From assembly GCA_009838465.1 (NCBI GenBank), contig VXRN01000023.1:248001-312000 (forward strand): DNA of 64,000 nucleotides. Reading direction: 5' to 3'. The notes under the pieces were generated by a model. It worked only from the letters and a program-made list of their open reading frames with translations. It was not told where the DNA came from and did not search any database. Within the stretch, counting starts at the first letter, position 1. The number at the start of each line of letters is the position of its first letter. Below are positions 33,312 through 41,831 of the stretch, piece after piece. The position numbers and the translations under genes were made by a program. This DNA comes from Dehalococcoidia bacterium. Its GTDB lineage: Bacteria; Chloroflexota; Dehalococcoidia; Lucifugimonadales; UBA1123.

Positions 33312-34862
33312 TTATTTCGCGCTCCTTATGAAGTCCGCGATTCGCTCCCCGATCATCATCGTGGTCACATTCGTGTTCGCCCGAACGCAGTCAGGCATGA
33401 TTGAAGCGTCCGCGACTCTCAGCCCCTCGATACCATGAACCCTGCCGAACTGGTCCACTACGCTTGTCGGATCGGACGACGGTCCCATCCTGCACGTACT
33501 CGTCAGGTGGTTCCCGGTGACCACTTCCCGCCGTAGCCACTCGTCCAGCGAGTCCTCCGACTCCAGCGCGGAAGGCGGCGGCTCTGTTATCTCCTCGATT
33601 ATGTCCTCGAAGTCCGGGTGCTTGGAGATCTCTATCGCCTTATGCACGCCCTCTCGCGCGCGTTCGCGGTCGAACGGGTCATCAAGCAGGTTCACATTGA
33701 TGTCCGGTTCGTCGTGTGGGTCGGCAGACTTCAGCTTGATCTCCCCTTTGCTCATCGCGAGGTAGATCGCGGCCACGAACCTGATTCCAATAGGGTCCAT
33801 CCGCTCGCCGCCCCGGTCCACCCGCGCGCTTGCGAAATTCATCGGCCAGAGCAGCATATCGTCTCGCAGGGTAGAGCCGGACGCCGTGTAACGCAGCCCT
33901 ATCTGGAGTCTTGGGGCGAGTCCGTCGAGCGGGAAGCCCTCCTTCGTTCTGAACGTAATGAATATGAGGGGGTGGTCGCTGAGGTTCTGACCGACGCCCG
34001 GGAGGTCATGCACAACAGGGATTCCATGCTCCGACAGATGTTCCGCAGGACCAACCCCCGACAGCATGAGAATCTGCGGATTGGCGACTGTGCCGCAACT
34101 CATCACGATCTCTTCCGCTTCCACGACGAACGTCTCGCCGCCGCTCTCGACTTCCACGCCGGTTGCCCGCCTGCCGTCGAAGACCAGACGGCGGACGTGG
34201 CAATCGGCGCGGATTGTCAGATTCAGCCGGTGTCGGGCCGTAGGCAGGTATCCCAGGGCGGTGCTGATGCGAATCCCGTTCGGGTTGTTGAATGCCATCG
34301 GCACTACGCCGGAGGCGTCAGGGTTGTTGATGTCGTAGGTGGTGGGACTCCCGGAATCCACGCACGCGTTATAGAAGGCAGACTGCGGCGGCAGCCAGTC
34401 CTCGCGCTTGAATCTGTGAACTACAATCGGACCGTCCGTCCCGTGGAAGTCGTCGTGGACGTCCGTGTCCGTCTCGATAGCGCGATAGAACGGCATCACC
34501 TTGTCGAAGGTCCATTCTTCGTTCCCCCATGACGCCCATCGCTCGAAATCCTCGGGTAGTGCGCGCATGAAGACCTGACCGTTGATCGCGCTCGTGCCGC
34601 CGGTCACCTTCCCCCTGGCTACGAGCATTGGCCCCGATACGTCGTTCGCCCTGCCCGTGAACTGCCAGTTGTGTTCATCGCTCACGGTGACGTCCGTGGC
34701 GGTGGCATAGCCGTATTTCAGCTCGTCAGGAAGCGTCTCGAAGTCGGGATAGTCGGGTCCCGCCTCCAACAGCAGCACAGAACGGTTCGGGTCTTCGGAC
34801 AGACGTGTAGCTGCCGCGCCTCCTCCCGAACCCGCTCCCAGAACGATAACGTCGTACTTCAT
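33312..34862 (-). CDS. GMC-family FAD oxidoreductase (choline dehydrogenase-like)
   Basis: GMC enzymes oxidise alcohols with FAD. Start 34862 follows GGGAGG and gives 516 residues. The FAD motif GAGSGGGAAATRLSED (about 8-23) and LLLEAGPDY follow the start. GKVTGGTSAINGQVFMRALP is the second family signature. VMSCGTVANPQILMLSGVGP and the C-terminal HLTSTCRMGPSSD, with the active-site His, are also typical, as is DASIMPDCVRANTNVTTMMI. The substrate is unknown. Divergent from the LLM oxidoreductase gene across a short intergenic region, suggesting joint regulation. Confidence 0.92.
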   Translation of the reverse strand: MKYDVIVLGAGSGGGAAATRLSEDPNRSVLLLEAGPDYPDFETLPDELKYGYATATDVTVSDEHNWQFTGRANDVSGPMLVARGKVTGGTSAINGQVFMRALPEDFERWASWGNEEWTFDKVMPFYRAIETDTDVHDDFHGTDGPIVVHRFKREDWLPPQSAFYNACVDSGSPTTYDINNPDASGVVPMAFNNPNGIRISTALGYLPTARHRLNLTIRADCHVRRLVFDGRRATGVEVESGGETFVVEAEEIVMSCGTVANPQILMLSGVGPAEHLSEHGIPVVHDLPGVGQNLSDHPLIFITFRTKEGFPLDGLAPRLQIGLRYTASGSTLRDDMLLWPMNFASARVDRGGERMDPIGIRFVAAIYLAMSKGEIKLKSADPHDEPDINVNLLDDPFDRERAREGVHKAIEISKHPDFEDIIEEITEPPPSALESEDSLDEWLRREVVTGNHLTSTCRMGPSSDPTSVVDQFGRVHGIEGLRVADASIMPDCVRANTNVTTMMIGERIADFIRSAK

Positions 34863-34902
34863 CGCTATGCCTCCCGCAATACTGTGTGACTGGAGGGATG
34901 AT

Positions 34903-34920
34903 ACGTCAAAAGTACGACGT
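34903..34920. promoter_or_regulatory. Operator-like inverted repeat between GMC and LLM genes
   Basis: ACGTC (34903-34907) and GACGT (34916-34920) form a short dyad in the 127-base divergent intergenic region, just upstream of the plus-strand -35 box. It could bind a regulator of both genes. The arms are only 5 bp. Confidence 0.35.
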
Positions 34921-34929
34921 TGCCAATCG

Positions 34930-34958
34930 TTGACCGAAGCTAGTCTCGTTGCTACACT
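34930..34958 (+). promoter_or_regulatory. Promoter of the LLM oxidoreductase gene
   Basis: TTGACC at 34930-34935 and TACACT at 34953-34958 are separated by 17 bases, a good sigma-70 match. The expected transcript start is about 25 bases before the ATG at 34990, with AGGAGG between. Confidence 0.65.
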
Positions 34959-34989
34959 CGCGCCGACATTGGCCCCAGGAGGCGCTGAC

Positions 34990-35916
34990 ATGGAATACGG
35001 ATTCTCTTTACCTAAATCAACCGACGGCGAAGCCCTGATAAAATTCGCCAGGGCCGTCGAAGATCTTGGCTTCGAGTCCGTCTGGATGGGCGACCACATA
35101 GTCCTGCCAACCGAGGAGACTGACCAGTATCCCTACACACCCGACGGGCGCTTCGTCTCACGCCCAGACGACCCCCAGATGGAGACCCTGATCACCCTCA
35201 GCTACATCGCCTCCTCCACAGAGCGCGTCGCGATAGGCAGCACTGTCGTCATAGTTCCCTATCGTAACCCAATACTCCAGGCCAAGATGTTCGCCACGCT
35301 CGACGTTCTCACCAAAGGCCGCGCTGTGTGCGGAGTCGGGGTAGGATGGCTTGAGAAGGAGTTCGACGTCCTCGGCGCATCTTACAAAGATCGCGGCCCC
35401 GTCACCGACGAATACCTTGAGATATTCAAGACCCTCTGGAAAGACGACGAGCCGGAGTATCACGGTCAGCATTACGACTTCGACGGCATATACTTCGCCC
35501 CCAAGCCCGTCCGCGACGGACACATCCCGATATGGGTCGGCGGACACACCAGGCGCGCAGTCCGCAGGACCGTCAAGTACGGCGACGCATGGCATCCAAC
35601 CCGCCAGTCGCCGGAGTTCGTGGCCTCCCACCTGCCTTACCTGAAAGAGTTCAGCGCCGAGACCGGACGCGACCCCGACGAAATCACCATCTCCCTCAAG
35701 CGTACCCTCCACTTCACCGACATAGGACTGGATGAAGGCCCGTCCAACCCCTCAAACAGCGCGCTCATCGCCTCCACTGGCGAGGTAATCGAGGACGTCA
35801 AGGCCTGCGCCGAAATCGGCATTCAACAACTCACCTTCGACTTTCGCACCCCGGACATCGCTGACTGCATCCGCACTATGGAGCATTTCGCGGAAGCGGT
35901 GGCAGGAAGAGTGTAG
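34990..35916 (+). CDS. LLM-class flavin-dependent oxidoreductase
   Basis: A bacterial luciferase-like monooxygenase or F420-dependent enzyme of 308 residues. The ATG at 34990 is preceded by AGGAGG; the longer upstream frame is not supported. Features are MEYGFSLPKSTDGEALIKFA (1-20), AVEDLGFESVWMGDHIVLP (about 21-39), LSYIASSTERVAIGSTVVIV (about 72-91), RAVCGVGVGWLEKEFDVLG (about 113-131), and PIWVGGHTRRAVRRTVKYGD (about 178-197). Such enzymes are typical of Chloroflexota that attack recalcitrant organics. Cofactor (FMN or F420) and substrate cannot be told from sequence. Confidence 0.9.
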   Translation: MEYGFSLPKSTDGEALIKFARAVEDLGFESVWMGDHIVLPTEETDQYPYTPDGRFVSRPDDPQMETLITLSYIASSTERVAIGSTVVIVPYRNPILQAKMFATLDVLTKGRAVCGVGVGWLEKEFDVLGASYKDRGPVTDEYLEIFKTLWKDDEPEYHGQHYDFDGIYFAPKPVRDGHIPIWVGGHTRRAVRRTVKYGDAWHPTRQSPEFVASHLPYLKEFSAETGRDPDEITISLKRTLHFTDIGLDEGPSNPSNSALIASTGEVIEDVKACAEIGIQQLTFDFRTPDIADCIRTMEHFAEAVAGRV

Positions 35917-35953
35917 GCAGTGTTGACATTTGTCGTCATTTGTATGTTGAAAA

Positions 35954-35989
35954 TCCCCTCTCCCTCAGGGAGAGGGCTAGGGTGAGGGT
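35954..35989 (+). repeat. CCCCTCTCC dispersed hairpin repeat, copy 2
   Basis: TCCCCTCTCCCT pairs with AGGGAGAGGG and is followed by CTAGGGTGAGGGT, almost the same as at 33253-33288. It begins 37 bases after the LLM oxidoreductase stop. Confidence 0.8.
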
Positions 35990-36000
35990 GAACTTTCCTT

Positions 36001-36052
36001 CGGCCATTCCCTCGAAAGAGGGAACCCCAAAGGGCTCGCCGCTCGGAAATCC
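36001..36052 (-). repeat. Dispersed double-hairpin repeat, copy 2
   Basis: In reverse orientation this matches the repeat at 1731-1785 (shared core CCGAGCGGCGAGCCCTTT and TTCCC...GGGAA). It lies 12 bases after the hairpin repeat at 35954. The bases 36053-36213 that follow show nothing clear. Confidence 0.6.
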
Positions 36053-36213
36053 AGGGAGTGGGAGTGGATGGTGCGAGTAGCCATCAATTCACAAATTCGC
36101 ACACCCATTCAGTCCTTCTGTACTCTGGCCGACCAATTGTGCTAAAATGTTCGCGTAGTAAACCCGTTGGGCGCATACGAGACATAAGGCAGGAGTTATC
36201 CATGAGCCTCACG

Positions 36214-36345
36214 GGTCGGAAGGAAAAATTTTTATGTAGCTAAACTCTGGTCAACGCAGGTGAAACTCTGGTGAAAAAGTTACCTGTTGTCCACCTGTTA
36301 CCCCACCAGAAGCCACCTGCGTAAATATAAACTTAAATATATGAA
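36214..36345 (+). promoter_or_regulatory. CAGGTG/CACCTG half-site array upstream of the first enolase-superfamily gene
   Basis: Nested inverted repeats: CGCAGGTG (36255-36262) with CACCTGCG (36314-36321), and CTGGTG (36268-36273) with CACCAG (36304-36309). Two further ACCTGT units lie between. Flanking blocks GGTCGG...GAAAAATTTT, TAGCTA and ATAAAC...ATATATGAA recur in the same order at 63385-63534 before an SDR gene. It ends 39 bases before the GTG start. A regulator-binding array or structured leader is likely. Confidence 0.55.
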
Positions 36346-36384
36346 CCCACTAATCCGCGATCAGATCAGAACGGAGTTATTCAA

Positions 36385-37536
36385 GTGAAAATCACCGACA
36401 TCAAGGCATACGTTACCAAGCCCCCCGGAGCCTTCTCAAACTACGTCTTCGTCAAAGTCTCCACCGACGAGGGGATCACCGGCTGGGGAGAGTCAAGCAT
36501 CGGAGCCACCTCTGTCGCTGCCGTGATTGAAGAGTTCGGCGCCGCGATAATCGGCAAAGACCCGTTCCGCATCGAGGAACACTGGCAGGATATGTACCAC
36601 CTCCACCACAACATCCGTGGCGGAGCCCTCCAGATGGCCGCCATTTCCGGCATTGAGATTGCCCTCTGGGACATCAAGGGCAAGGCGCTCAACGTCCCGG
36701 TCTATGAGCTCCTCGGTGGCGCGATGCGTGACAAGCTCTGGACTTATGGCCGCTTCGACGGCGTTGACCCCGCCGCCGCGGTGGACAACGCCATGTCCTT
36801 CGTCGAGGAAGGCTACACTGCTCTCAAGGGCGACCCTTTCGGACACCAGGGCATCTTCACCTCCCCCGAATCCGAGCGCGACGCCATAGCCAAGGTCGAG
36901 GCCGTGCGTGCCGCTGTCGGCGACGACGTCGAACTGCTCGTCGAGGTCCACGGACGACTCACCCCCGCTGAGGCCATCAGAATTGGCGAGCAGCTCGAAC
37001 CGTACCGCCCCTTCTTCTACGAAGAACCCGTCCCTCCGCAGAACATTGACGCCATGGTTCGGGTAGCCCAGGCGATCAATATCCCAATTGCCACAGGCGA
37101 GCGCATCTACACCAAATGGGGATTCAAGGACCTTCTCGAAAAACAGGCAGTCGCCGTCGTCCAGCCCGACGTCTGTCACGCGGGCGGCATCAGCGAACTC
37201 AAGAAGATAGCCGCCATGGCCGAGACCTACTACGTCGGATTCGCGCCCCATAACCCCTACGGCCCGATAAACACGATGGCCGCCATTCATGTGGACGCCT
37301 GCACGCCCAACTTCCTCATACAGGAAGGCGGGCACGCCCCCTGGTTCGACTCTATATTGACTGCGCCCTTCCAGCGCCAGACCGACGGCTACTTCGACCT
37401 TCCCACCCAACCCGGGTTGGGCATTGTAATAGACGAAGACGCCCTCATCGCTAACCCACAGGGAACCCCCGAAACCGGAGGCGGATACAGAAGCCGCTTC
37501 ACCATGCCATCGCGCCAGCAAAACCATTGGGTGTAA
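36385..37536 (+). CDS. Enolase-superfamily dehydratase (galactonate dehydratase-like)
   Basis: A mandelate racemase subgroup enzyme of 383 residues, likely to dehydrate a sugar acid. The GTG start has GGAG 10 bases upstream. The capping domain begins MKITDIKAYVT and includes GWGESSIGATSVAAVIEEFG. The barrel shows ALWDIKGKALNVPVYELLGG (about 93-112), the metal and catalytic stretch LLVEVHGR (about 189-196; DgoD has DFHGR, so Asp is replaced by Glu), FFYEEPVPP, IATGERIY and GFAPHNPYGP with a His. The lysine of other subgroups is absent. Expression is probably tied to the half-site array upstream. Confidence 0.88.
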   Translation: MKITDIKAYVTKPPGAFSNYVFVKVSTDEGITGWGESSIGATSVAAVIEEFGAAIIGKDPFRIEEHWQDMYHLHHNIRGGALQMAAISGIEIALWDIKGKALNVPVYELLGGAMRDKLWTYGRFDGVDPAAAVDNAMSFVEEGYTALKGDPFGHQGIFTSPESERDAIAKVEAVRAAVGDDVELLVEVHGRLTPAEAIRIGEQLEPYRPFFYEEPVPPQNIDAMVRVAQAINIPIATGERIYTKWGFKDLLEKQAVAVVQPDVCHAGGISELKKIAAMAETYYVGFAPHNPYGPINTMAAIHVDACTPNFLIQEGGHAPWFDSILTAPFQRQTDGYFDLPTQPGLGIVIDEDALIANPQGTPETGGGYRSRFTMPSRQQNHWV

Positions 37537-37578
37537 GCCGAGACGGCCGGTCAGCGAACACAGGTCGGAGTTCAGTGA

Positions 37579-37764
37579 TTGAAGGTTCGGGACATAAAGA
37601 GGGTAGTGGAGCGGGATGGATGGTATCATGTGAGAACGCGAGGTAGTCACCGCCAATATAAGCATAGATTCAAACGAGGAACGGTTACGATTTCGGGTAG
37701 GGACAGTAAGGACCTGCCTCGTTGGCTGGAGATCAGCATTTTGAAGCAAGCGGGCTTGAGGTGA
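37579..37764 (+). CDS. hicA: HicA-type mRNA interferase toxin
   Basis: A 61-residue protein starting MKVRDIKRVVERDGWYHVRT from a TTG codon with CGGAG upstream. The dsRNA-binding-like HicA fold shows the catalytic His in TRGSHRQYKH (about 20-29) and the following RGTVTISGRDSKDLP. HicA cleaves mRNA when free of HicB. The hicB gene begins at the base following its stop, so the two are co-translated. The pair stands between two sugar-acid dehydratase genes. Confidence 0.87.
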   Translation: MKVRDIKRVVERDGWYHVRTRGSHRQYKHRFKRGTVTISGRDSKDLPRWLEISILKQAGLR

Positions 37765-38106
37765 ATGTCAATGGCTAAATATGCCGTCGTGATCGAAAAG
37801 ACAGGCAACGGATACGCGGCCGGCCTCCCCTCTCTGCCAGGCTGCGTGGCAGCAGGGGATACACTCGAAGAGACCAAGGCATTGATAGTGGAGGCGGTCA
37901 GATTCCATATCGAATCCCTAACAGAGGATGGTTTGCCCATTCCCGAACCCCTCGCGCCCGAGATGTGGGAGGAAGAATACGGTATGCCAATTCCCGAGTC
38001 TGTCGTACCCGGGTTATTCATTGAGATTTCTGTCGCTCAGAACATCCCTGTCGCCATAGTTCGGGATGCTGAAGCGACCTACCAGATCCATGGGAGCCAA
38101 GTATGA
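37765..38106 (+). CDS. hicB: HicB-type antitoxin
   Basis: A 113-residue protein starting MSMAKYAVVIEKTGNGYAAG, with LPSLPGCVAAGDTLEETKAL (about 22-41) and VEAVRFHIESLTEDGLPIPE, the degenerate RNase H-like fold of HicB. The last 40 residues form no obvious helix-turn-helix or ribbon-helix-helix, so DNA binding is uncertain. The stop TGA overlaps the ATG of the next gene at 38103, an unusual link between an antitoxin and a metabolic gene. Confidence 0.83.
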   Translation: MSMAKYAVVIEKTGNGYAAGLPSLPGCVAAGDTLEETKALIVEAVRFHIESLTEDGLPIPEPLAPEMWEEEYGMPIPESVVPGLFIEISVAQNIPVAIVRDAEATYQIHGSQV

Positions 38107-39176
38107 AGATCGTCGGTTTCGAGGCCAATATCGTCGAACTACCCAGAGAATCGGGACCGCTCGGTGCGTCCGCCATGTTCGTCACGCTCAAACTGCGTAC
38201 CGACGACGGCATAGAGGGCATAGGCTACGCCGGCTTTACCTCTGCCCTGGTGATGAAGGCTCTCAGAGAAACCCTCGATGCCCTGACTTCACAGGCCGTC
38301 GGCTCCGACCCGATGATGATAGAAGCCATTGGTGCGAGACTGCTCTCTCTGGGCGGTGGCGGCTCGCCCTCCGGACTCGTTACCAGGGCCGTATCCGCCA
38401 TAGACGTCGCCCTCTGGGACATACGCGGCAAGGCGCTCGGCCAGCCCGTTTACAGGCTGCTCGGAGGCTTCGCCGACCGAGCCCCGGCCTACGCCAGCGG
38501 ACACCTATGGCGCACTTACGACCTCGATATGCTTGCCAAGACCGGTCCCGAGATCGTCGAAAGCGGCTTCAGGGCTATGAAGTTCAGGATGGGCGGCGAG
38601 GACTCCGACGCCAAAGAGATAGAGCGTATGCGCGTAATGCGCGAGGCCATAGGCGACGACATTGACCTTATGGTGGACATCAACCAGGGCTGGGACATCA
38701 ATACCACTCTCAGAATCGGACGCCTTATGGCCGACTACAACCTCTACTGGCTCGAAGACCCGACACACTACCAGGACTACGTCGGATACGCCCGCATCGC
38801 CGACGCCCTCGACACCCCCATCGCCACAGGCGAGTACCACTACGGCACCGTTCCGTTCCGACATATGCTCGAAAACCGCTCACTCGACATCGTGATGGTT
38901 GACCTGCTCCGCGTCGGCGGACTCACCGGGTTCATGAAAGTCGCGCACATGGCCGAGATATACAATCTGCCCGTCGTCAGCCACCTCGCCACCGAGGTCT
39001 TGGCACATGCCATAGCCGCCGCTCCCAACGGCATCTACGTCGAGCACATGCCCTGGACCTTCGACCTCTTCACCACCGAGCCGCTAATCGAGGACGGCAT
39101 GATAGTCCTGCCCCAGTCCCCGGGCCTCGGCGTCCAGTTCGACGAAGAGAAACTGTCCAAGTATACTGTGAGCTAG
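38103..39176 (+). CDS. Mandelate racemase/muconate lactonizing family enzyme
   Basis: A second enolase-superfamily protein, 357 residues. The capping domain is followed by DVALWDIRGKALGQPVYRLL (about 100-119). The catalytic segment MKFRMGG gives Lys and Arg, then MVDINQGW (about 190-197), WLEDPTH, IATGEYHYG and VVSHLATEV with the second base His. The Lys/His pair suggests a racemase- or dehydratase-type reaction on an acid sugar. It overlaps hicB by 4 bases, so it may be under control of the toxin-antitoxin promoter. Confidence 0.87.
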   Translation: MKIVGFEANIVELPRESGPLGASAMFVTLKLRTDDGIEGIGYAGFTSALVMKALRETLDALTSQAVGSDPMMIEAIGARLLSLGGGGSPSGLVTRAVSAIDVALWDIRGKALGQPVYRLLGGFADRAPAYASGHLWRTYDLDMLAKTGPEIVESGFRAMKFRMGGEDSDAKEIERMRVMREAIGDDIDLMVDINQGWDINTTLRIGRLMADYNLYWLEDPTHYQDYVGYARIADALDTPIATGEYHYGTVPFRHMLENRSLDIVMVDLLRVGGLTGFMKVAHMAEIYNLPVVSHLATEVLAHAIAAAPNGIYVEHMPWTFDLFTTEPLIEDGMIVLPQSPGLGVQFDEEKLSKYTVS

Positions 39177-39219
39177 GCGCTGCGAGTTGGACGGGCAGGG
39201 CGATGTCATAGGAGACGAT

Positions 39220-40056
39220 GTGCCTGAACAGACCCCGAAAACCATCGAAAACGAGGTGGTGGACTACTATCAGGGCTATGATGAGCGGAGCCGCCTTATC
39301 AGCGGCGCCGGGCTGCTCGAATTTCTCCGTCTGAAGGAAATCATTCAGCGATTCGTAGAGCCGCCACCCGGAGTAGTCCTCGATGTCGGTGGTGGCCCCG
39401 GCAGATATTCTTGCTGGATGGCTCGTCTCGGCTATGAAGTGCATCACATCGATCCTGTCCCCAAACATGTCGAGCAGGCGCGGTTGGCATCCACTGTCCA
39501 GCCCGATCATCCGTTGGCGAGCGCTTCACTCGGAGACGCTCGCTCTCTGGACGTCACCGACGCCAGCGCCGATGTGGTATTGCTTATGGGCCCTCTCTAT
39601 CACCTGCAATCCCATACGGACAGAATCCGGACGCTGCGCGAGGCCTACCGAGTCCTGAAGCCGGACGGCAAACTGATAGCCACGGCAATTAACCGCTTTG
39701 CCTCCCTGATTGACGGATTGGTTAGTGGCTACATTGACGATCCGGTCTTCATCCCGATACTGGACGGAGACCTGACCGACGGACGACATCTGCCTGAGAC
39801 AAGCACGCCCGAAGGGTACTTCACGACTGCGTTTCTTCATCTTCCCGAGGAATTGGAGTCAGAGATAGACGAGGTCGGATTCCGCCAAGAGACCCTCATT
39901 TCAGTCCAGGGGCCCGGCGAGTACGCCACTGAACTCGACGAGCGTCTGTCGGATCCGGACAGGAGGGAGCAACTTCTGGGTCTGATTCGACGGGTCGAGA
40001 CCGAAAGGACACTTCTGGGCATGGCAAGCCACTTTGTAGTGATTGCCGAAAAATGA
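39220..40056 (+). CDS. SAM-dependent class I methyltransferase
   Basis: Start GTG at 39220, chosen because AGGAG lies 5 bases upstream; an upstream TTG would add 11 residues. The 278-residue protein shows motif I VVLDVGGGPGRYSCWMARLG (about 51-70), motif II EVHHIDPVPKHVEQ, an acidic DASADVVLLMGPLYHL (about 115-130), and REAYRVLKPDGKLIATAINR (about 140-160). It is a typical Methyltransf_11/25 fold. Substrate is unknown. Stands between the sugar-acid enzymes and a PEP-mutase family gene. Confidence 0.83.
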   Translation: MPEQTPKTIENEVVDYYQGYDERSRLISGAGLLEFLRLKEIIQRFVEPPPGVVLDVGGGPGRYSCWMARLGYEVHHIDPVPKHVEQARLASTVQPDHPLASASLGDARSLDVTDASADVVLLMGPLYHLQSHTDRIRTLREAYRVLKPDGKLIATAINRFASLIDGLVSGYIDDPVFIPILDGDLTDGRHLPETSTPEGYFTTAFLHLPEELESEIDEVGFRQETLISVQGPGEYATELDERLSDPDRREQLLGLIRRVETERTLLGMASHFVVIAEK

Positions 40057-40101
40057 TTGTTAAGCGCACCCGACGCATCGCAACGTCACCGCGCGCTAGG
40101 G

Positions 40102-40965
40102 CTACGCTTCCCCTCGGAACGCGCTATCCATCCGCTCATAGTCCGAATACCGGATGAGTTCGTATAGCTCTGCCCGCGTCTGCATATCCGACAGCAGGCT
40201 GCGCTGTGTGCCAAGCGAAAGCGTCTCGGACAGCGCGCCTTCCATCGCTTTTGCTGATACCCTCAGCGCGGTCACCGGAAATATCACCAGCTTGTAGCCC
40301 AGTTCCCCGAACTGCTCGACCGTCAGATACGGCGTCCTGCCAAACTCAGTCATGTTCGCCAGCAGGGGAGCATCCACGAGCCTCGAGTATTCGGCGAACT
40401 CTTCTTGCGACTCCAGTGCCTCCGGAAAGATGATGTCAGCGCCCGCTTCCTGATAGAGCTTGCCACGCCTTACCGCCTCGCACATGCCATAAACGGCCTT
40501 CGAGTCCGTCCGCGCGATGATCAGAGATGATCGTCTCGCCTCCGATGCCGCCCTTACCTTAACGGCGAACTCTTCAGCCGAAACGATCTGCTTGCCGTCA
40601 AGATGTCCACACCTCTTGGGCATAACCTGGTCTTCTATCTGAATAGCTGCCGCTCCTGCCGCCTCCAGATCGTTCACGGTTCGGTGAACGTTGATCGCCT
40701 CCCCGAAGCCGGTGTCCGCGTCCACAATAAGCGGCAGGGTAGTGGCCTTCGTTACCCACCGTACAGCCGTAGCGAGTTCGTCCAGTGTGAATAGTCCGAT
40801 GTCAGGTATTCCAAGACTCGCCGAGAATGCCGCGCCTGAGAAGTACAATGCCCGGAATCCAACCTGCTCGGCTATGAGCGCCGACAGCGGATTGAACACC
40901 CCCGCCACTGGAAGCGCGCCATCCTCTGACATCAGTCGGCGCAATTCGTCTCCTGGATTAGTCAC
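40102..40965 (-). CDS. Isocitrate lyase/PEP mutase superfamily enzyme
   Basis: Start GTG at 40965 overlaps the upstream epimerase stop (GTGACTAA), giving 287 residues starting (M)TNPGDELRRLMSEDGALPVA. Seen are LPLIVDADTGFGEAINVHRT (with the metal-binding Asp residues), then IEDQVMPKRCGHLDGKQIV, where the Cys of KRCGHLDG is the active-site Cys of the methylisocitrate and carboxyphosphonoenolpyruvate lyase group. The gene could be 2-methylisocitrate lyase, oxaloacetate decarboxylase or a relative; without prpC and prpD nearby the first cannot be assumed. Confidence 0.85.
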   Translation of the reverse strand: MTNPGDELRRLMSEDGALPVAGVFNPLSALIAEQVGFRALYFSGAAFSASLGIPDIGLFTLDELATAVRWVTKATTLPLIVDADTGFGEAINVHRTVNDLEAAGAAAIQIEDQVMPKRCGHLDGKQIVSAEEFAVKVRAASEARRSSLIIARTDSKAVYGMCEAVRRGKLYQEAGADIIFPEALESQEEFAEYSRLVDAPLLANMTEFGRTPYLTVEQFGELGYKLVIFPVTALRVSAKAMEGALSETLSLGTQRSLLSDMQTRAELYELIRYSDYERMDSAFRGEA

Positions 40966-41779
40966 CTCTCTCCACTCCACTCCGCCCCATGAAGTCCCTC
41001 TGACCTTCACGTGGCGTCCACTCTTCACCCGCGCCATCCTCTGGCTTGTATCCTATGAGTCGCTCGCCGTCGCTTATGTCCCAGATCTTCAGGTCGTTGT
41101 CGGACATCCCATGCACTATCGCGAATCCGACGGACGGGGGAGCCTCCACCGCCTTCTGAACAAGCTGTGCGGTGTCGCGGTGGCTCATCCACAATGAAAG
41201 TGCTGCTGGATGGAAAGTCGGGTCGTCCGGCGTCATAACCCAGCCTATTCTCAGGCAGATCACCGACAGCCCGTACTCATCGTGATAGAAACTGCCGAGT
41301 ACTTCTCCGAACGCCTTGCTCACGCCGTAGAAACTATCCGGCCTCATATCCCTGTGATCCAGCAGTCTGAACGGACGCCGTACTTCCGACAGCCGCCCGT
41401 CGTATATCGCCTTGTAGGGGTCGTCCTTGAGAGGATAGTAGCCTATGACGTGATTGGTGCTCGCCAGGACCACACGCTTAGCGCCAGCCAGCCGGGCCGC
41501 CTCATAAACGTTGCGGGTCCCGATGATATTGTTGTCCAGAGTAGATTCCCACGATGCCAACGGACTGGGATCGGCTCCGAGATGGACAACCGTTTCCACG
41601 CCCTCGAACGCCGGCTTGATCGAGTCGAAATCGGCTATGTCCCCAACATGCGAATTGGCCCATCCGCAGTCCACCCTGTCCAGTCCAACCAATTCGTATC
41701 TATATCCGAGTTTGTCCCTTATGATTCCGCCTATCTGTCCGGCCGCGCCGGTCACAAGCACACGGGTATTGGTACTCAA
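40958..41779 (-). CDS. NAD-dependent epimerase/dehydratase family protein
   Basis: A short-chain extended-type NAD-dependent enzyme of 273 residues. The Rossmann motif VTGAAGQIGGIIRDKLGYR (about 9-27) uses GxxGxxG. The catalytic YGVSKAFGE (about 149-157) holds Tyr and Lys. VVHLGADPSPLA and VLASTNHVIGYYP are typical of uronate dehydrogenase-like members, which fits neighbouring sugar-acid genes. Substrate not fixed. It is the first gene of a minus-strand pair with the PEP-mutase family gene. Confidence 0.85.
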   Translation of the reverse strand: MSTNTRVLVTGAAGQIGGIIRDKLGYRYELVGLDRVDCGWANSHVGDIADFDSIKPAFEGVETVVHLGADPSPLASWESTLDNNIIGTRNVYEAARLAGAKRVVLASTNHVIGYYPLKDDPYKAIYDGRLSEVRRPFRLLDHRDMRPDSFYGVSKAFGEVLGSFYHDEYGLSVICLRIGWVMTPDDPTFHPAALSLWMSHRDTAQLVQKAVEAPPSVGFAIVHGMSDNDLKIWDISDGERLIGYKPEDGAGEEWTPREGQRDFMGRSGVERGD

Positions 41780-41831
41780 TTCTTATCTCTCGCTTTCATT
41801 CAATTTGGCTGCCGAACTGGTATAGAATGTG

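Noticed and set aside
36493-37749. Open minus-strand frame of 418 codons opposite the galactonate dehydratase-like gene
   Set aside because: Antisense shadow; the plus-strand protein shows complete enolase-superfamily motifs.
40102-40965. 2-methylisocitrate lyase (prpB) as a firm name
   Set aside because: Signature residues fit several family members and no prpC or prpD lies nearby.
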